NCBI GenBank assembly: GCA_032620915.1
Contig: CP136052.1
Span: forward strand, 1,836,501 to 1,900,500
DNA: 64,000 nt
Direction of reading: 5' to 3'
From: Oscillospiraceae bacterium NTUH-002-81
GTDB taxonomy: Bacteria; Bacillota; Clostridia; Lachnospirales; Lachnospiraceae
Shown: positions 34,577 through 43,912 of the stretch, one piece after another
How positions within the stretch are numbered: the first letter of the stretch is position 1
How the letters are laid out: the number at the start of each line of letters is the position of its first letter
Position numbers and translations under genes: made by a program
Notes under the pieces: model-generated
The model's input: only the letters and a program-made list of their open reading frames with translations
What the model was told of the DNA's origin: nothing
Databases searched by the model: none

Positions 34577-34738
34577 TTAAAGTTCACACGCGCCATTCGC
34601 AAAATCGCATCTTCGATGCTTTCCGCTGCGTTGCAGCTCACTTTTGCTCATTACATGGCGCTCCCTTCGTCTGTTCTTGCAGGCAGCTTTTCATGCGAGC
34701 ATGAAATCTGCCAACAGGAACATCCGAGTGAACTTTAA
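34577..34738 (+). repeat. Structured repeat element, copy C
   Basis: A 162-bp copy with perfect 11-bp terminal repeats TTAAAGTTCAC / GTGAACTTTAA. Internal order as in copy B: GCATC-TTC-GATGC, GCTGC-GTT-GCAGC, GGCGCTCCCTTCGT. The final hairpin is GGCAG-TTTCATGC-GA-GCATGAAA-CTGCC. It starts three bases after the tgt stop. Confidence 0.82.
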
Positions 34739-34750
34739 CAAAAAAACCCC

Positions 34751-34779
34751 TTGATGTTATCGGTTGAATTGTGTATAGT
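34751..34779 (+). promoter_or_regulatory. Promoter of yajC
   Basis: TTGATG (34751-34756) and TATAGT (34774-34779), 17-base spacer, 61 bases before the ATG. The repeat copy C separates tgt from this promoter. Confidence 0.55.
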
Positions 34780-34840
34780 AGTATTAATGGCAAAAATGCG
34801 GACAGGCTGAAAGCCGTTCGGTATACTAGGAGGAATGAAA

Positions 34841-35137
34841 ATGAATTTGATTTTGACAGGCGGCAACAGCATGTTTATTCTGATTGCTTATGTGGTAATT
34901 TTCGGCGGAATTATGTATTTCCTTGCGATCCGTCCCCAGCGTAAGGAGCAGAAGAGAATGCAGGCTATGCTGATGGATATGGCTGTGGGCGACAGCATTG
35001 TGACGACCAGCGGTTTTTACGGTGTGATCATCGATATCACAGAGGATGACGTGATCGTGGAGTTCGGCAGCAACCGTAACTGCAGAATTCCCATGAGAAA
35101 GGCTGCCATCGCTGAGGTGGAGAAGGCCGGGGAGTAA
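34841..35137 (+). CDS. yajC: Preprotein translocase subunit YajC
   Basis: A 98-residue single-span membrane protein of the Sec accessory complex. One hydrophobic helix (SMFILIAYVVIFGGIMYFLA) is followed by RPQRKEQKRMQAML, the basic YajC signature, and a small beta domain (GDSIVTTSGFYGVIIDITED). The start is ATG 34841, 7 bases after AGGAGG; the ATG at 34835 is only one base away from that site. secDF is not adjacent in this window; a terminator follows. Confidence 0.93.
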   Translation: MNLILTGGNSMFILIAYVVIFGGIMYFLAIRPQRKEQKRMQAMLMDMAVGDSIVTTSGFYGVIIDITEDDVIVEFGSNRNCRIPMRKAAIAEVEKAGE

Positions 35138-35163
35138 GATCTGGCGATTTGATACAGAAAGAA

Positions 35164-35201
35164 AAGGATGCTTCTAATTGCAGAGGCATCCTTATTTTTT
35201 T
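35164..35201 (+). terminator. Intrinsic terminator after yajC
   Basis: AAGGATGC (35164-35171) pairs with GCATCCTT (35186-35193), extended by TCT/AGA inside the loop, then a T-rich tail to 35201. Confidence 0.9.
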
Positions 35202-35228
35202 ATGTGCGGAATTTTTCAATTATGCGTG

Positions 35229-35318
35229 AAACTTTTTATAAAAAGTTTGCTTCTTTATCACGGAAAAGCGACAAAGTGATTTTTTATAGTTGAAAAACGA
35301 AAATAAATCATATATTAT
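35229..35318 (+). promoter_or_regulatory. Regulatory region and promoter of leuB-ilvD-ilvB
   Basis: A perfect 20-bp palindrome AAACTTTTTATAAAAAGTTT (35229-35248) and a second inverted pair ATCAC...GTGAT (about 35257-35281) lie upstream of TTGAAA (35290-35295) and TATTAT (35313-35318, 17-base spacer). Both look like regulator sites. The leader to leuB is about 55 bases, without a T-box. Confidence 0.6.
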
Positions 35319-35380
35319 ATAACTAATAATGTTTTCCTGTCGAAAGAGGGAGAACGCTGCAGAAAGGGAGACGACAGCAC

Positions 35381-36463
35381 ATGAATTTTCAAGTGGCAGT
35401 AATTGCCGGTGACGGCATCGGACCCGAGATCACAAGAGAGGCACGCAAAGTCCTTGATCGGGTCTGCGAAAAATTCGGACATACATTTGTCTATAAAGAC
35501 GTTTTAATGGGAGGCGCTTCCATCGACGCATGCGGCGTACCGCTGACCGATGAGGCCATTGCAACAGCAAAAGCCAGTGACGCAGTCCTGATGGGCTCCA
35601 TCGGCGGCAACACGGCAACTTCTCCGTGGTACCAGCTCCCGCCCAACTTAAGACCGGAAGCAGGCCTTCTGAAGATCAGAAAGGCGCTGAACCTGTTTGC
35701 CAACCTGCGCCCGGCATATCTGTGCAGTGAGCTGCGCGGCGCATGCCCGCTGAAGGACGAGATCATCGGCGACGGTTTTGATATGATGATCATGCGGGAG
35801 CTGACCGGTGGCCTGTACTTCGGAGAGCGCAAGACCATCGAGGAGAATGGCGTGAAGAAAGCCATTGATACGCTGACCTATGATGAAAATGAGATCCGCC
35901 GGATCGCCATCCGCGGTTTTGATATTGCCATGAAGCGCCGGAAGAAAGTGACCAGCGTGGACAAGGCCAACGTGCTGGATTCCTCCAGACTGTGGAGAAA
36001 GGTTGTCGAGGAAGTGGCAAAGGATTACCCGGAGGTTTCCTATGAGCATATGCTGGTGGACAACTGTGCCATGCAGCTGGTGAAGGATCCGGGACAGTTT
36101 GACGTGATCCTGACCGAGAACATGTTCGGAGATATCCTTTCTGACGAGGCAAGTATGGTGACCGGTTCCATCGGTATGCTGTCCTCCGCCAGCTTGAATG
36201 ACACCAAGTTCGGCCTGTATGAGCCCAGCCATGGCTCCGCACCGGACATTGCGGGACAGGATATCGCCAACCCCATTGCAACGATCCTGTCTGCTGCCAT
36301 GATGCTGCGTTTCTCCTTTGATCTTGACAAAGAAGCAGATGCAGTGGAAGCAGCGGTCAAGCAGGTACTCAGAGACGGCTACCGCACAGTGGACATCATG
36401 TCCGAGGGCATGACCCAGGTGGGCACCACGAAGATGGGAGACCTGATCGCAGAGCGCATTTAA
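35381..36463 (+). CDS. leuB: 3-isopropylmalate dehydrogenase
   Basis: A 360-residue LeuB that oxidises 3-isopropylmalate in leucine synthesis. The N-terminal [21 protein letters not shown] is typical; substrate residues occur in [17 protein letters not shown] and the [14 protein letters not shown] segment; the metal site region is [22 protein letters not shown], split here as [11 protein letters not shown] and [22 protein letters not shown]-specific [21 protein letters not shown] closes it. ATG 35381 follows AAAGGGAG. It opens the leuB-ilvD-ilvB unit; leuA, leuC, leuD and ilvC are not in the window. Confidence 0.96.
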   Translation: MNFQVAVIAGDGIGPEITREARKVLDRVCEKFGHTFVYKDVLMGGASIDACGVPLTDEAIATAKASDAVLMGSIGGNTATSPWYQLPPNLRPEAGLLKIRKALNLFANLRPAYLCSELRGACPLKDEIIGDGFDMMIMRELTGGLYFGERKTIEENGVKKAIDTLTYDENEIRRIAIRGFDIAMKRRKKVTSVDKANVLDSSRLWRKVVEEVAKDYPEVSYEHMLVDNCAMQLVKDPGQFDVILTENMFGDILSDEASMVTGSIGMLSSASLNDTKFGLYEPSHGSAPDIAGQDIANPIATILSAAMMLRFSFDLDKEADAVEAAVKQVLRDGYRTVDIMSEGMTQVGTTKMGDLIAERI

Positions 36464-36553
36464 ACTGATTTTGCAGAAAACCAACGGAAAGTAAGCTGTG
36501 GGCGGCCCGGATGTCTGCGGGCCGTCTGCGGAAACGATAGATATTGTACACAA

Positions 36554-36574
36554 GTCTGTCCGCAGAGGACAGAC
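36554..36574 (+). repeat. Hairpin in the leuB-ilvD spacer
   Basis: GTCTGTCC (36554-36561) and GGACAGAC (36567-36574) form a perfect 8-bp stem without a T-run; a second stem CGGCCC/GGGCCG lies about 50 bases upstream. The 131-base spacer may shape operon mRNA processing. Confidence 0.45.
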
Positions 36575-36594
36575 AAAGAAGGGGAGAATGAAGA

Positions 36595-38266
36595 ATGAAG
36601 AGTGATTCCGTAAAGGTAGGCATGCAGCAGGCACCACACCGCTCGCTGTTCAATGCACTGGGAATGACGAAGGAAGAGATGGAGCGGCCGCTGGTCGGCA
36701 TTGTCAGCTCCTATAATGAGATCGTGCCGGGTCACATGAACCTGGACAAGATCGTAGAGGCAGTGAAGATGGGCGTTGCCATGGCAGGCGGTACACCGGT
36801 GGTATTTCCGGCCATTGCTGTTTGTGACGGTATCGCCATGGGCCATATCGGCATGAAATATTCTCTTGTCACAAGAGATCTGATCGCAGATTCCACAGAG
36901 GCCATGGCGACTGCCCATGCCTTTGATGCTCTGGTCATGGTGCCCAACTGTGACAAGAACGTACCGGGCCTTCTCATGGCAGCAGCCAGAATCAATGTGC
37001 CCACCGTATTTGTCAGCGGCGGCCCCATGCTGGCCGGTCATGTACACGGACAGAAGAGAAGCCTTTCCAGCATGTTTGAGGCCGTGGGCGCTTATGCGGC
37101 AGGCAAGATGACCGAGGAGGACGTGACTGAGTTCGAGAACAAGGTATGTCCGACCTGTGGTTCCTGCTCCGGTATGTACACCGCCAACAGCATGAACTGT
37201 CTGACAGAGGTGCTGGGCATGGGCCTGCAGGGCAACGGCACGATCCCGGCCGTTTATTCCGAGCGGATCAAGCTGGCAAAGCATGCCGGCATGAAGGTGA
37301 TGGAGCTTCTGGAGAAGAACATCCGTCCGAGAGACATTATGACAAAAGAGGCATTTATGAATGCCCTGACCGTAGACATGGCACTGGGATGCTCCACCAA
37401 CAGTATGCTGCATCTGCCTGCCATCGCCCATGAGGTTGGTTTTGACCTGAACGTGGACATTGCCAACGAAGTCAGCGAACGGACACCGAACATCTGCCAT
37501 CTGGCACCGGCAGGCGCTACCTACATGGAAGACCTGAACGAGGCCGGCGGTGTATACGCTGTCATGAATGAGCTGACCAAGTTAAATCTGCTGAACCTGG
37601 ATGTGATGACCGTCACCGGTAAGACGGTAGGCGAGAACATCAAGGGCTGCATCAACAAGAATCCAGAAGTCATCCGTCCGGTGGAGAATCCGTACAGCAA
37701 GACCGGCGGTCTGGCAGTGCTGCGCGGCAACCTGGCACCCGACTGCGCCGTTGTGAAGCGTTCCGCTGTCGTACCGGAGATGATGGTACACGAAGGCCCT
37801 GCCCGGGTATTTGACTGCGAGGAAGACGCCATTGCAGCCATCAAGGGCGGCAAGATCGTTCCCGGTGATGTGGTTGTTATCCGTTACGAGGGGCCCCAAA
37901 GGCGGCCCGGGTATGAGAGAGATGCTGAACCCCACCTCTGCCATCGCAGGCATGGGACTGGGCTCCTCTGTGGCACTGATCACAGACGGCAGATTCTCCG
38001 GCGCATCCAGAGGTGCGTCCATCGGCCACGTTTCTCCTGAGGCAGCTATGGGCGGCCCCATTGCGTTCGTGGAGGAAGGGGATATCATCAAGATCAATAT
38101 TCCGGAATATAAATTAGAGATCGCCGTATCCGATGAGGAGATGGCAAGACGCCGTGCGGCATGGCAGCCGAGAGAGCCCAAGGTAAAGACCGGCTATCTG
38201 GCACGGTACGCAGCACTTGTGACGAGTGCTGCCCATGGAGCTGTTCTGGAGGCTCCGAAGAACTAA
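36595..38266 (+). pseudogene. ilvD: Dihydroxy-acid dehydratase IlvD, one-base frameshift
   Basis: Dehydrates dihydroxy-isovalerate/methylvalerate in branched-chain synthesis using an iron-sulfur cluster. Cluster and active-site segments are intact: [39 protein letters not shown] and the [19 protein letters not shown] region. At GGGGCCCCAAA (C4 run 37894-37897) the frame is lost after VVIRYEG; three C would give [19 protein letters not shown], and the remaining frame continues through [19 protein letters not shown] to 38266, about 556 residues in total, normal length. A one-base sequence error is the likely cause, because the flanking genes are intact. Confidence 0.93.
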
Positions 38267-38287
38267 CGGAAGAAGGGAAACAGTAAA

Positions 38288-39964
38288 ATGCAGTTAAATG
38301 GATCTGAGATCATCTTAGAGTGCCTGAAAGAGCAGGGAGTTAATACGATTTTCGGATATCCCGGCGGCACGATCCTGAATGTATATGATGCAATTTATAA
38401 ATACGGAGATCAGTTCCGGCATGTGCTGACCTCCCATGAGCAGGGGGCTGCCCATGCGGCAGACGGTTATGCCCGGGCCACCGGAAAGGTAGGCGTATGT
38501 ATGGCTACTTCCGGCCCGGGCGCCACGAATCTGGTAACAGGTATCGCCACTGCGTATATGGATTCCATCCCGATCGTGGCCATCACGGCTAACGTGAGTG
38601 TCCCCCTTCTTGGCAAGGACAGCTTCCAGGAGGTGGATATCGCAGGCATTACCATGCCGGTGACAAAGCATAACTTTATTGTCAAGGATGTGAATCAGCT
38701 GGCGGATACGATCCGCCGTGCGTTCCGGATCGCCCAGTCCGGCCGGCCCGGCCCAGTGCTGGTGGATGTGACCAAAGATGTGACGGCGGCCATGGCCGAA
38801 TATGAGCCTGCGGTACCGGCACCCATTGAGAAGAAGACCGACATTTCAGAGGAAGAGCTTGAACAGGCGGCTGCCCTCATCAACGCAGCGAAGAAGCCCT
38901 ATGTTCTGGTGGGCGGCGGCGCCATCCTTTCCGATGCGGCGCAGGAAGTGCGGGCATTTGTGAAGAAGCTGCAAGCCCCTGTGGCAGATACGCTGATGGG
39001 CAAGGGCGCGTTCCCGGGCACGGACGATCTGTACACCGGCATGCTTGGTATGCATGGCACGAAGACGGCCAATTTCGGTGTGTCTCAGTGCGACCTGCTG
39101 GTAGTGCTCGGCGCCCGGTTTAGCGACCGTGTCATCGGCAATGCGGCAAAATTTGCCAGCCAGGCGAAGATCGTCCAGCTGGATATCGACCCGGCAGAGG
39201 TGAACAAGAACATTCATGTGACCGCATCCGTGACCGGAGATCTGAAAGCCAGCCTGGAGAAGCTGACAGAGCGGATCGCGCCCCAGGATCACGCAGAATG
39301 GCTTGCAAAGATCCAGGAGCTGAAAGCACAGTATCCGCTGAAATATGACCATCAGGCACTGACCGGCCCGGCAGTCATCGAAGAGATCTATCGGGAAACA
39401 AAGGGAGAGGCCATCATCACCACCGATGTGGGCCAGCATCAGATGTGGGCAGCACAGTATTATAAGTACACGCAGCCCCGCACGTTCCTGACCTCCGGCG
39501 GTCTGGGTACCATGGGCTACGGCCTTGGCGCCTGCATCGGCGCAAAGTGCGGCTGCCCGGATAAGACCGCCATCAATATCGCGGGAGACGGCTGTTTCCG
39601 CATGAATATGAATGAGCTTGCCACCGCGTCCAGATATGGCATCCCGGTCATCGAGGTTGTCATCAACAACCACGTGCTGGGCATGGTAAGACAGTGGCAG
39701 ACATTGTTCTATGACAAACGATACTCGGCAACGATCCTTGAAGACAAGGTGGACTTCGTGAAAGTGGCGGAGGGCCTTGGCGTTAAGGCTGTCCGTGTGA
39801 CAGAGCTTTCTCAGCTTGCTCCGGCCATCCGGCAGGCAGTGGAAGAGAAGGTTCCGTATTTTATCGACGTACAGATCGATAAGGATGACAAAGTATTCCC
39901 GATGGTTCCGGCGGGAGCACCGATTGACCAGGCGTTTGATTCTGACGATTTGAAGAAGCAGTAA
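38288..39964 (+). CDS. ilvB: Acetolactate synthase large subunit (second copy)
   Basis: A 558-residue biosynthetic-type acetolactate synthase. Catalytic Glu is in SHEQGAAHAADGYARATGK; FAD region is TSGPGATNLVTGIATAYMDS; the TPP metal motif is GDGCFRMNMNELATASRYGIP with INNHVLGMVRQWQ. It closely follows canonical IlvB, more so than the first copy. It is 21 bp after ilvD, in the leuB-ilvD-ilvB unit, but has no small subunit beside it. It may share IlvN encoded at 31645 or work unregulated. Confidence 0.95.
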   Translation: MQLNGSEIILECLKEQGVNTIFGYPGGTILNVYDAIYKYGDQFRHVLTSHEQGAAHAADGYARATGKVGVCMATSGPGATNLVTGIATAYMDSIPIVAITANVSVPLLGKDSFQEVDIAGITMPVTKHNFIVKDVNQLADTIRRAFRIAQSGRPGPVLVDVTKDVTAAMAEYEPAVPAPIEKKTDISEEELEQAAALINAAKKPYVLVGGGAILSDAAQEVRAFVKKLQAPVADTLMGKGAFPGTDDLYTGMLGMHGTKTANFGVSQCDLLVVLGARFSDRVIGNAAKFASQAKIVQLDIDPAEVNKNIHVTASVTGDLKASLEKLTERIAPQDHAEWLAKIQELKAQYPLKYDHQALTGPAVIEEIYRETKGEAIITTDVGQHQMWAAQYYKYTQPRTFLTSGGLGTMGYGLGACIGAKCGCPDKTAINIAGDGCFRMNMNELATASRYGIPVIEVVINNHVLGMVRQWQTLFYDKRYSATILEDKVDFVKVAEGLGVKAVRVTELSQLAPAIRQAVEEKVPYFIDVQIDKDDKVFPMVPAGAPIDQAFDSDDLKKQ

Positions 39965-39970
39965 AAAATA

Positions 39971-40018
39971 CGAGAGTGTTTCAGGACAGCAAAGAGGGGC
40001 TGGCCTGGGGCACTCTCG
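39971..40018 (+). terminator. Hairpin after the leuB-ilvD-ilvB unit
   Basis: CGAGAGTG (39971-39978) pairs with CACTCTCG (40011-40018) around a 32-base loop, followed by a T-containing stretch. It is a weak terminator candidate. Confidence 0.45.
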
Positions 40019-40068
40019 TTGCGCTTTATTTTCAATTTCATTTATCATACCTGGTGGGGGGATTTTTT

Positions 40069-41457
40069 ATGGGAAAACACAGACAGGAAAAGTTATGTTC
40101 CAAAATTTTGATCACCGTGGCGGCGGTACTGCTGCTGGCGTATACGGGCGTTGCCTGGTATATGCAGCACCTGTTTTTATACGGCACACGCATCAACACG
40201 GTGAATGCGTCATTTCTGACCGTGGAAGAGGTGAAAGGGCGGCTTCTGGAGGGGCTGTCCGGTTATACGCTGACCATTCAGGCGAAGGACGGGGAAGAAG
40301 CGGTGATCTCCGGGGAGGAGATCGGTCTGACCTATGATTTCGGCGAGGATCTGGACCATATTCTGGAAGGGCAGAATGCCTTTGCCTGGCTTCCGGCGCT
40401 GGTAAGCGCACCGGTGCACTATGAGGTGACGCCAAAGGCCGTCTATGACGAGACGAAGCTGGAGCAAGCGCTCCAGGAGATTGCTTTTCTGGATCCGGCC
40501 AATATGACAGCGCCGGTGAATGCCAGCATTTCCTACAGCGATGCGGACGGCTTCCTGTTCCAGCCATCCAGTGAGGGCACGACCATCGACGAGGCAAGAT
40601 TTCAGGAGGCGCTGCAGACAGCGTTCGTAGGGGAAGAGACGGTGCTTTCTCTGGCGGAGGCAGACTGCTATACGCTGCCCACGGTGACAGAGGATTCGCC
40701 TCAGATCAAAGAGGTGACGGATCGCCTGGCGGCATTGTCTGATTTTACGATCTCCTATGCGTTTGGAGAAAATAAGGAGGTCATCGACCGGACGGTGCTC
40801 TGGTCCTGGTACCGGCAGAAGAAGGACGGCACGCTGTATCTGGATGAAAAGGCGGTGGCGGCCTATGTAAAGACGCTGGCGGAAAAGTACGATACGGTGG
40901 GCGGCAAGCGGATGTTCCACACCACGGACGGCCGGGATATCGAAGTGTCCGGCGGCCCCTATGGCTGGAAGATCAGCCAGAAGAAGGAGACAGAGGAGCT
41001 GCTTACCCTGGTAAAGGCCGGAAAAGATGTGGCGGACCGGCAGCCGGTATACGCCCAGACCGGCTTTGAACAGGTGCGGGGCACCAGTGACATCGGTGCT
41101 ACCTACATAGAGATTTCCATTGAGGCCCAGCATATGTGGTATTACGAGGACGGACAGCTGTACATGGACACGGATGTGGTGACGGGCAAAGGCGGCAACC
41201 ACACGAAGCGGGGCGTGGGCTATATCCACAACAAGGCTCGGAATGCGACGCTGGTGGGCGCGGATTATGTGTCCTTTGTCAAATACTGGATGAAGGTATG
41301 GGGCGGTATCGGCATTCACGATGCCTCCTGGCGCAGTCAGTTCGGCGGCAAGATTTATCTCACCAGCGGTTCCCACGGCTGTATCAACACGCCGCTGGAC
41401 AATGTGATCAAGCTTTACAACCGGGTGAAAATCGGTACGCCGGTGGTAATTTACTGA
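40069..41457 (+). CDS. L,D-transpeptidase (YkuD) with membrane anchor
   Basis: A 462-residue cell-wall enzyme. A single N-terminal helix (ILITVAAVLLLAYTGVAWYM) anchors it outside the cell. The middle (about 60-330) holds PG_binding_4-type repeats (NTVNASFLTVEEVKGRLLEG; EVIDRTVLWSW). The C-terminal YkuD domain has HMWYYEDGQLYMDTDVVTG, split here before VVTGKGGNHTKRGVGYI, and the catalytic LTSGSHGCINTPLDN with the active Cys and the SHGC(I)N pattern. It should form 3-3 peptidoglycan cross-links or attach proteins. ATG 40069 after GGTGGGGGGA is preferred to an upstream frame overlapping the terminator hairpin. Confidence 0.92.
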   Translation: MGKHRQEKLCSKILITVAAVLLLAYTGVAWYMQHLFLYGTRINTVNASFLTVEEVKGRLLEGLSGYTLTIQAKDGEEAVISGEEIGLTYDFGEDLDHILEGQNAFAWLPALVSAPVHYEVTPKAVYDETKLEQALQEIAFLDPANMTAPVNASISYSDADGFLFQPSSEGTTIDEARFQEALQTAFVGEETVLSLAEADCYTLPTVTEDSPQIKEVTDRLAALSDFTISYAFGENKEVIDRTVLWSWYRQKKDGTLYLDEKAVAAYVKTLAEKYDTVGGKRMFHTTDGRDIEVSGGPYGWKISQKKETEELLTLVKAGKDVADRQPVYAQTGFEQVRGTSDIGATYIEISIEAQHMWYYEDGQLYMDTDVVTGKGGNHTKRGVGYIHNKARNATLVGADYVSFVKYWMKVWGGIGIHDASWRSQFGGKIYLTSGSHGCINTPLDNVIKLYNRVKIGTPVVIY

Positions 41458-41520
41458 GACATTTTCAAAAAAGTATGAAATCTTCGCACAAAAAGTATGC
41501 AGAAACGGTGAAAAAACATA

Positions 41521-41549
41521 TTGACGAAAAAAAGCGGCAGTTGTAGAAT
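41521..41549 (+). promoter_or_regulatory. Promoter of the serC-serA-DUF1015 operon
   Basis: TTGACG (41521-41526) and TAGAAT (41544-41549) with a 17-base spacer, 38 bases before the serC ATG. No operator or riboswitch is visible. Confidence 0.7.
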
Positions 41550-41587
41550 AAGCCTTAAGAATTTTTTGAAAGCAGGAGGAACAAAAA

Positions 41588-42670
41588 ATGAGCAGAGTTT
41601 ATAACTTTTCGGCTGGACCGGCTGTATTGCCGGAAGAGGTATTGAAGGAAGCAGCGGCAGAGATGCTGGATTACAACGGAACCGGTATGTCTGTCATGGA
41701 GATGAGCCATCGCTCCAAGGCATTCGAGGACATCATCAAGACCGCGGAGGCTGATCTTCGGGAGCTGATGAACATCCCGGACAATTACAAGGTTCTGTTT
41801 TTACAGGGCGGTGCTTCCCAGCAGTTTGCCATGATCCCCATGAACCTGATGAAGAACGGTGTGGCTGATTACATCGTTACCGGTCAGTGGGCAAAGAAAG
41901 CATGGCAGGAGGCGTCCAAATTCGGCAAGGCGAACAAGATCGCATCTTCCGAGGATAAGACATTCTCCTATATACCGGACTGTTCCGATCTTCCCATTGA
42001 TGAGGATGCGGATTATGTGTACATCTGTGAGAACAATACCATCTATGGAACGAAATACAAGACTTTACCGAACACCAAAGGCAAAACACTGGTTGCTGAT
42101 GTCTCTTCCTGCTTCTTATCAGAACCTGTGGATGTGTCAAAATACGGTGTGATCTATGGCGGCGTACAGAAGAACATCGGGCCTGCCGGTGTTGTCATCG
42201 TCATCATCAGAGAGGATCTGATCACCGAGGACGTGCTGCCGGGCACACCGACCATGCTGCAGTACAAGACACATGCAGACAATGATTCTCTTTACAATAC
42301 ACCGCCGGCATATGGCATTTACATCTGCGGCAAGGTGTTCAAATGGCTCAAGAAGATGGGCGGCCTGTCTGTCATGAAGGAGCGCAACGAGAAGAAGGCC
42401 AAGATCCTCTACGATTATCTGGATCAGAGCAAGCTGTTCAAGGGCACCGTTGTTCCCGAGGATCGTTCCCTGATGAACGTGCCGTTTGTCACCGGTGACA
42501 AGGATCTGGATGCAAAATTTGTCAAAGAGGCAAAGGAAGCAGGCCTGGAGAACCTGAAGGGCCACCGTACCGTCGGCGGCATGCGCGCAAGCATTTACAA
42601 TGCAATGCCCATCGAAGGTGTGGAAGCGCTGGTAGCGTTCATGAAGAAGTTTGAGGAGGAGAATCTGTAA
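41588..42670 (+). CDS. serC: Phosphoserine aminotransferase
   Basis: A 360-residue PLP enzyme that makes phosphoserine from 3-phosphohydroxypyruvate and glutamate. VYNFSAGPAVLPEEVLKEAA starts the typical fold; FLQGGASQQFAMIPMNL is the phosphate site; ADVSSCFLSEPVDVSKYGVI and the PLP-lysine segment YGGVQKNIGPAGVVIVI follow. ATG 41588 follows AGGAGG. Its TAA overlaps the serA ATG (TAATG), showing translational coupling. Confidence 0.97.
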   Translation: MSRVYNFSAGPAVLPEEVLKEAAAEMLDYNGTGMSVMEMSHRSKAFEDIIKTAEADLRELMNIPDNYKVLFLQGGASQQFAMIPMNLMKNGVADYIVTGQWAKKAWQEASKFGKANKIASSEDKTFSYIPDCSDLPIDEDADYVYICENNTIYGTKYKTLPNTKGKTLVADVSSCFLSEPVDVSKYGVIYGGVQKNIGPAGVVIVIIREDLITEDVLPGTPTMLQYKTHADNDSLYNTPPAYGIYICGKVFKWLKKMGGLSVMKERNEKKAKILYDYLDQSKLFKGTVVPEDRSLMNVPFVTGDKDLDAKFVKEAKEAGLENLKGHRTVGGMRASIYNAMPIEGVEALVAFMKKFEEENL

Positions 42671-43833
42671 TGTACAAATATCATTGCCTGAATCCCATCG
42701 CAGCCTGCGGCCTGGAGCAGTTCGACGGGAATTATGAGAAAACAGAAAATGTAAACGAGGCAGATGCGATCCTTGTCCGGAGCGCAGCCATGCATGATAT
42801 GGAGTTCTCCGACCAGCTGTCCGGTATCGCAAGAGCCGGCGCCGGTGTGAACAACATCCCGCTGGATGCATGCGCACAGAAGGGTATTGTCGTATTCAAC
42901 ACCCCGGGTGCCAACGCCAACGGTGTGAAAGAGCTGGTACTGGCCGGTATGCTGCTGGCATCCCGTGACGTGGTAGGCGGTATCGAGTGGGTTGCTTCCC
43001 AGAAGGGCAACGCAGAGGTCGGCAAGCAGGCAGAGAAAGAGAAGAAGAAATTTGCCGGATGCGAGATCGAAGGCAAGAAGCTGGGCATCATCGGCCTGGG
43101 CGCCATCGGTGTCAAGGTGGCAAATGCAGCTACGCATCTGGGCATGGAGGTACTGGGCTATGACCCGTACATTTCCGTACAGGCAGCGTGGAACCTGTCC
43201 CGCTCCATCCGTCATATCAATAATGTGGAGGATATCTACAAAGAGTGTGACTATATCACCATCCATGTACCGCTGATGGATGCCACCAAGAAGATGATCA
43301 ATGCCGATGCCATCAAGCAGATGAAGGATGGCGTTGTGATCCTGAACTTTGCAAGAGATCTGCTGGTGGATGAGGACGCTGTTCTGGCAGCCATCGCAGA
43401 GGGCAAGGTGAAGAAATATGTATCCGATTTCCCGAATGCGACCACCGCAGGACAGCCGGGCGTCATCGTGATCCCGCACTTGGGTGCATCCACCGAGGAG
43501 TCTGAGGATAACTGTGCAAGAATGGCAGTGAAGGAGATCCGGGATTTCCTGGAGAATGGAAATATCCAGCATTCCGTGAACTATCCTGACTGTGATATGG
43601 GCCCTGCCACCAAGCCGGGACGTATCGCTATCTGCCATAAGAATGTGAAGAATATGATCACTCAGTTCTCCGGCGTCATTTCCGGGGCAGATATCAACAT
43701 CACCGATATGGTCAACAAGAGCCGCGGCGATTATGCCTACACCATGTTTGACCTGGAAGCTCCGGCTACCGATGCAGTTGTTGAGAAACTTCGCGCAGTG
43801 GATGGCGTATTCCGTGTTCGTGTGGTAAAATAG
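42670..43833 (+). CDS. serA: D-3-phosphoglycerate dehydrogenase
   Basis: A 387-residue SerA, first step of serine synthesis. The Rossmann motif GKKLGIIGLGAIGVKVANAA is clear; catalytic residues occur in VILNFARDLLVDEDAV (Arg) and VIVIPHLGASTEESE (His), with a Glu between. The C-terminal part (KPGRIAICHKNVKNMITQFS) is a short ACT-type regulatory domain. Compared with the 410-residue E. coli protein it is slightly shorter. It is coupled to serC by TAATG. Confidence 0.96.
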   Translation: MYKYHCLNPIAACGLEQFDGNYEKTENVNEADAILVRSAAMHDMEFSDQLSGIARAGAGVNNIPLDACAQKGIVVFNTPGANANGVKELVLAGMLLASRDVVGGIEWVASQKGNAEVGKQAEKEKKKFAGCEIEGKKLGIIGLGAIGVKVANAATHLGMEVLGYDPYISVQAAWNLSRSIRHINNVEDIYKECDYITIHVPLMDATKKMINADAIKQMKDGVVILNFARDLLVDEDAVLAAIAEGKVKKYVSDFPNATTAGQPGVIVIPHLGASTEESEDNCARMAVKEIRDFLENGNIQHSVNYPDCDMGPATKPGRIAICHKNVKNMITQFSGVISGADINITDMVNKSRGDYAYTMFDLEAPATDAVVEKLRAVDGVFRVRVVK

Positions 43834-43912
43834 TCCTGTACAGGATTTTTCGGCCGTGGGAGATGATCCTGCGGCCGATTTTTTGATTTTAACCTATTTT
43901 AAGGAGGTTTTT

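Noticed and set aside
39976..40068. Upstream extension of the L,D-transpeptidase start
   Set aside because: The extra 31 codons overlap the hairpin after ilvB and have no ribosome site; ATG 40069 has both a good site and a typical membrane anchor after it.
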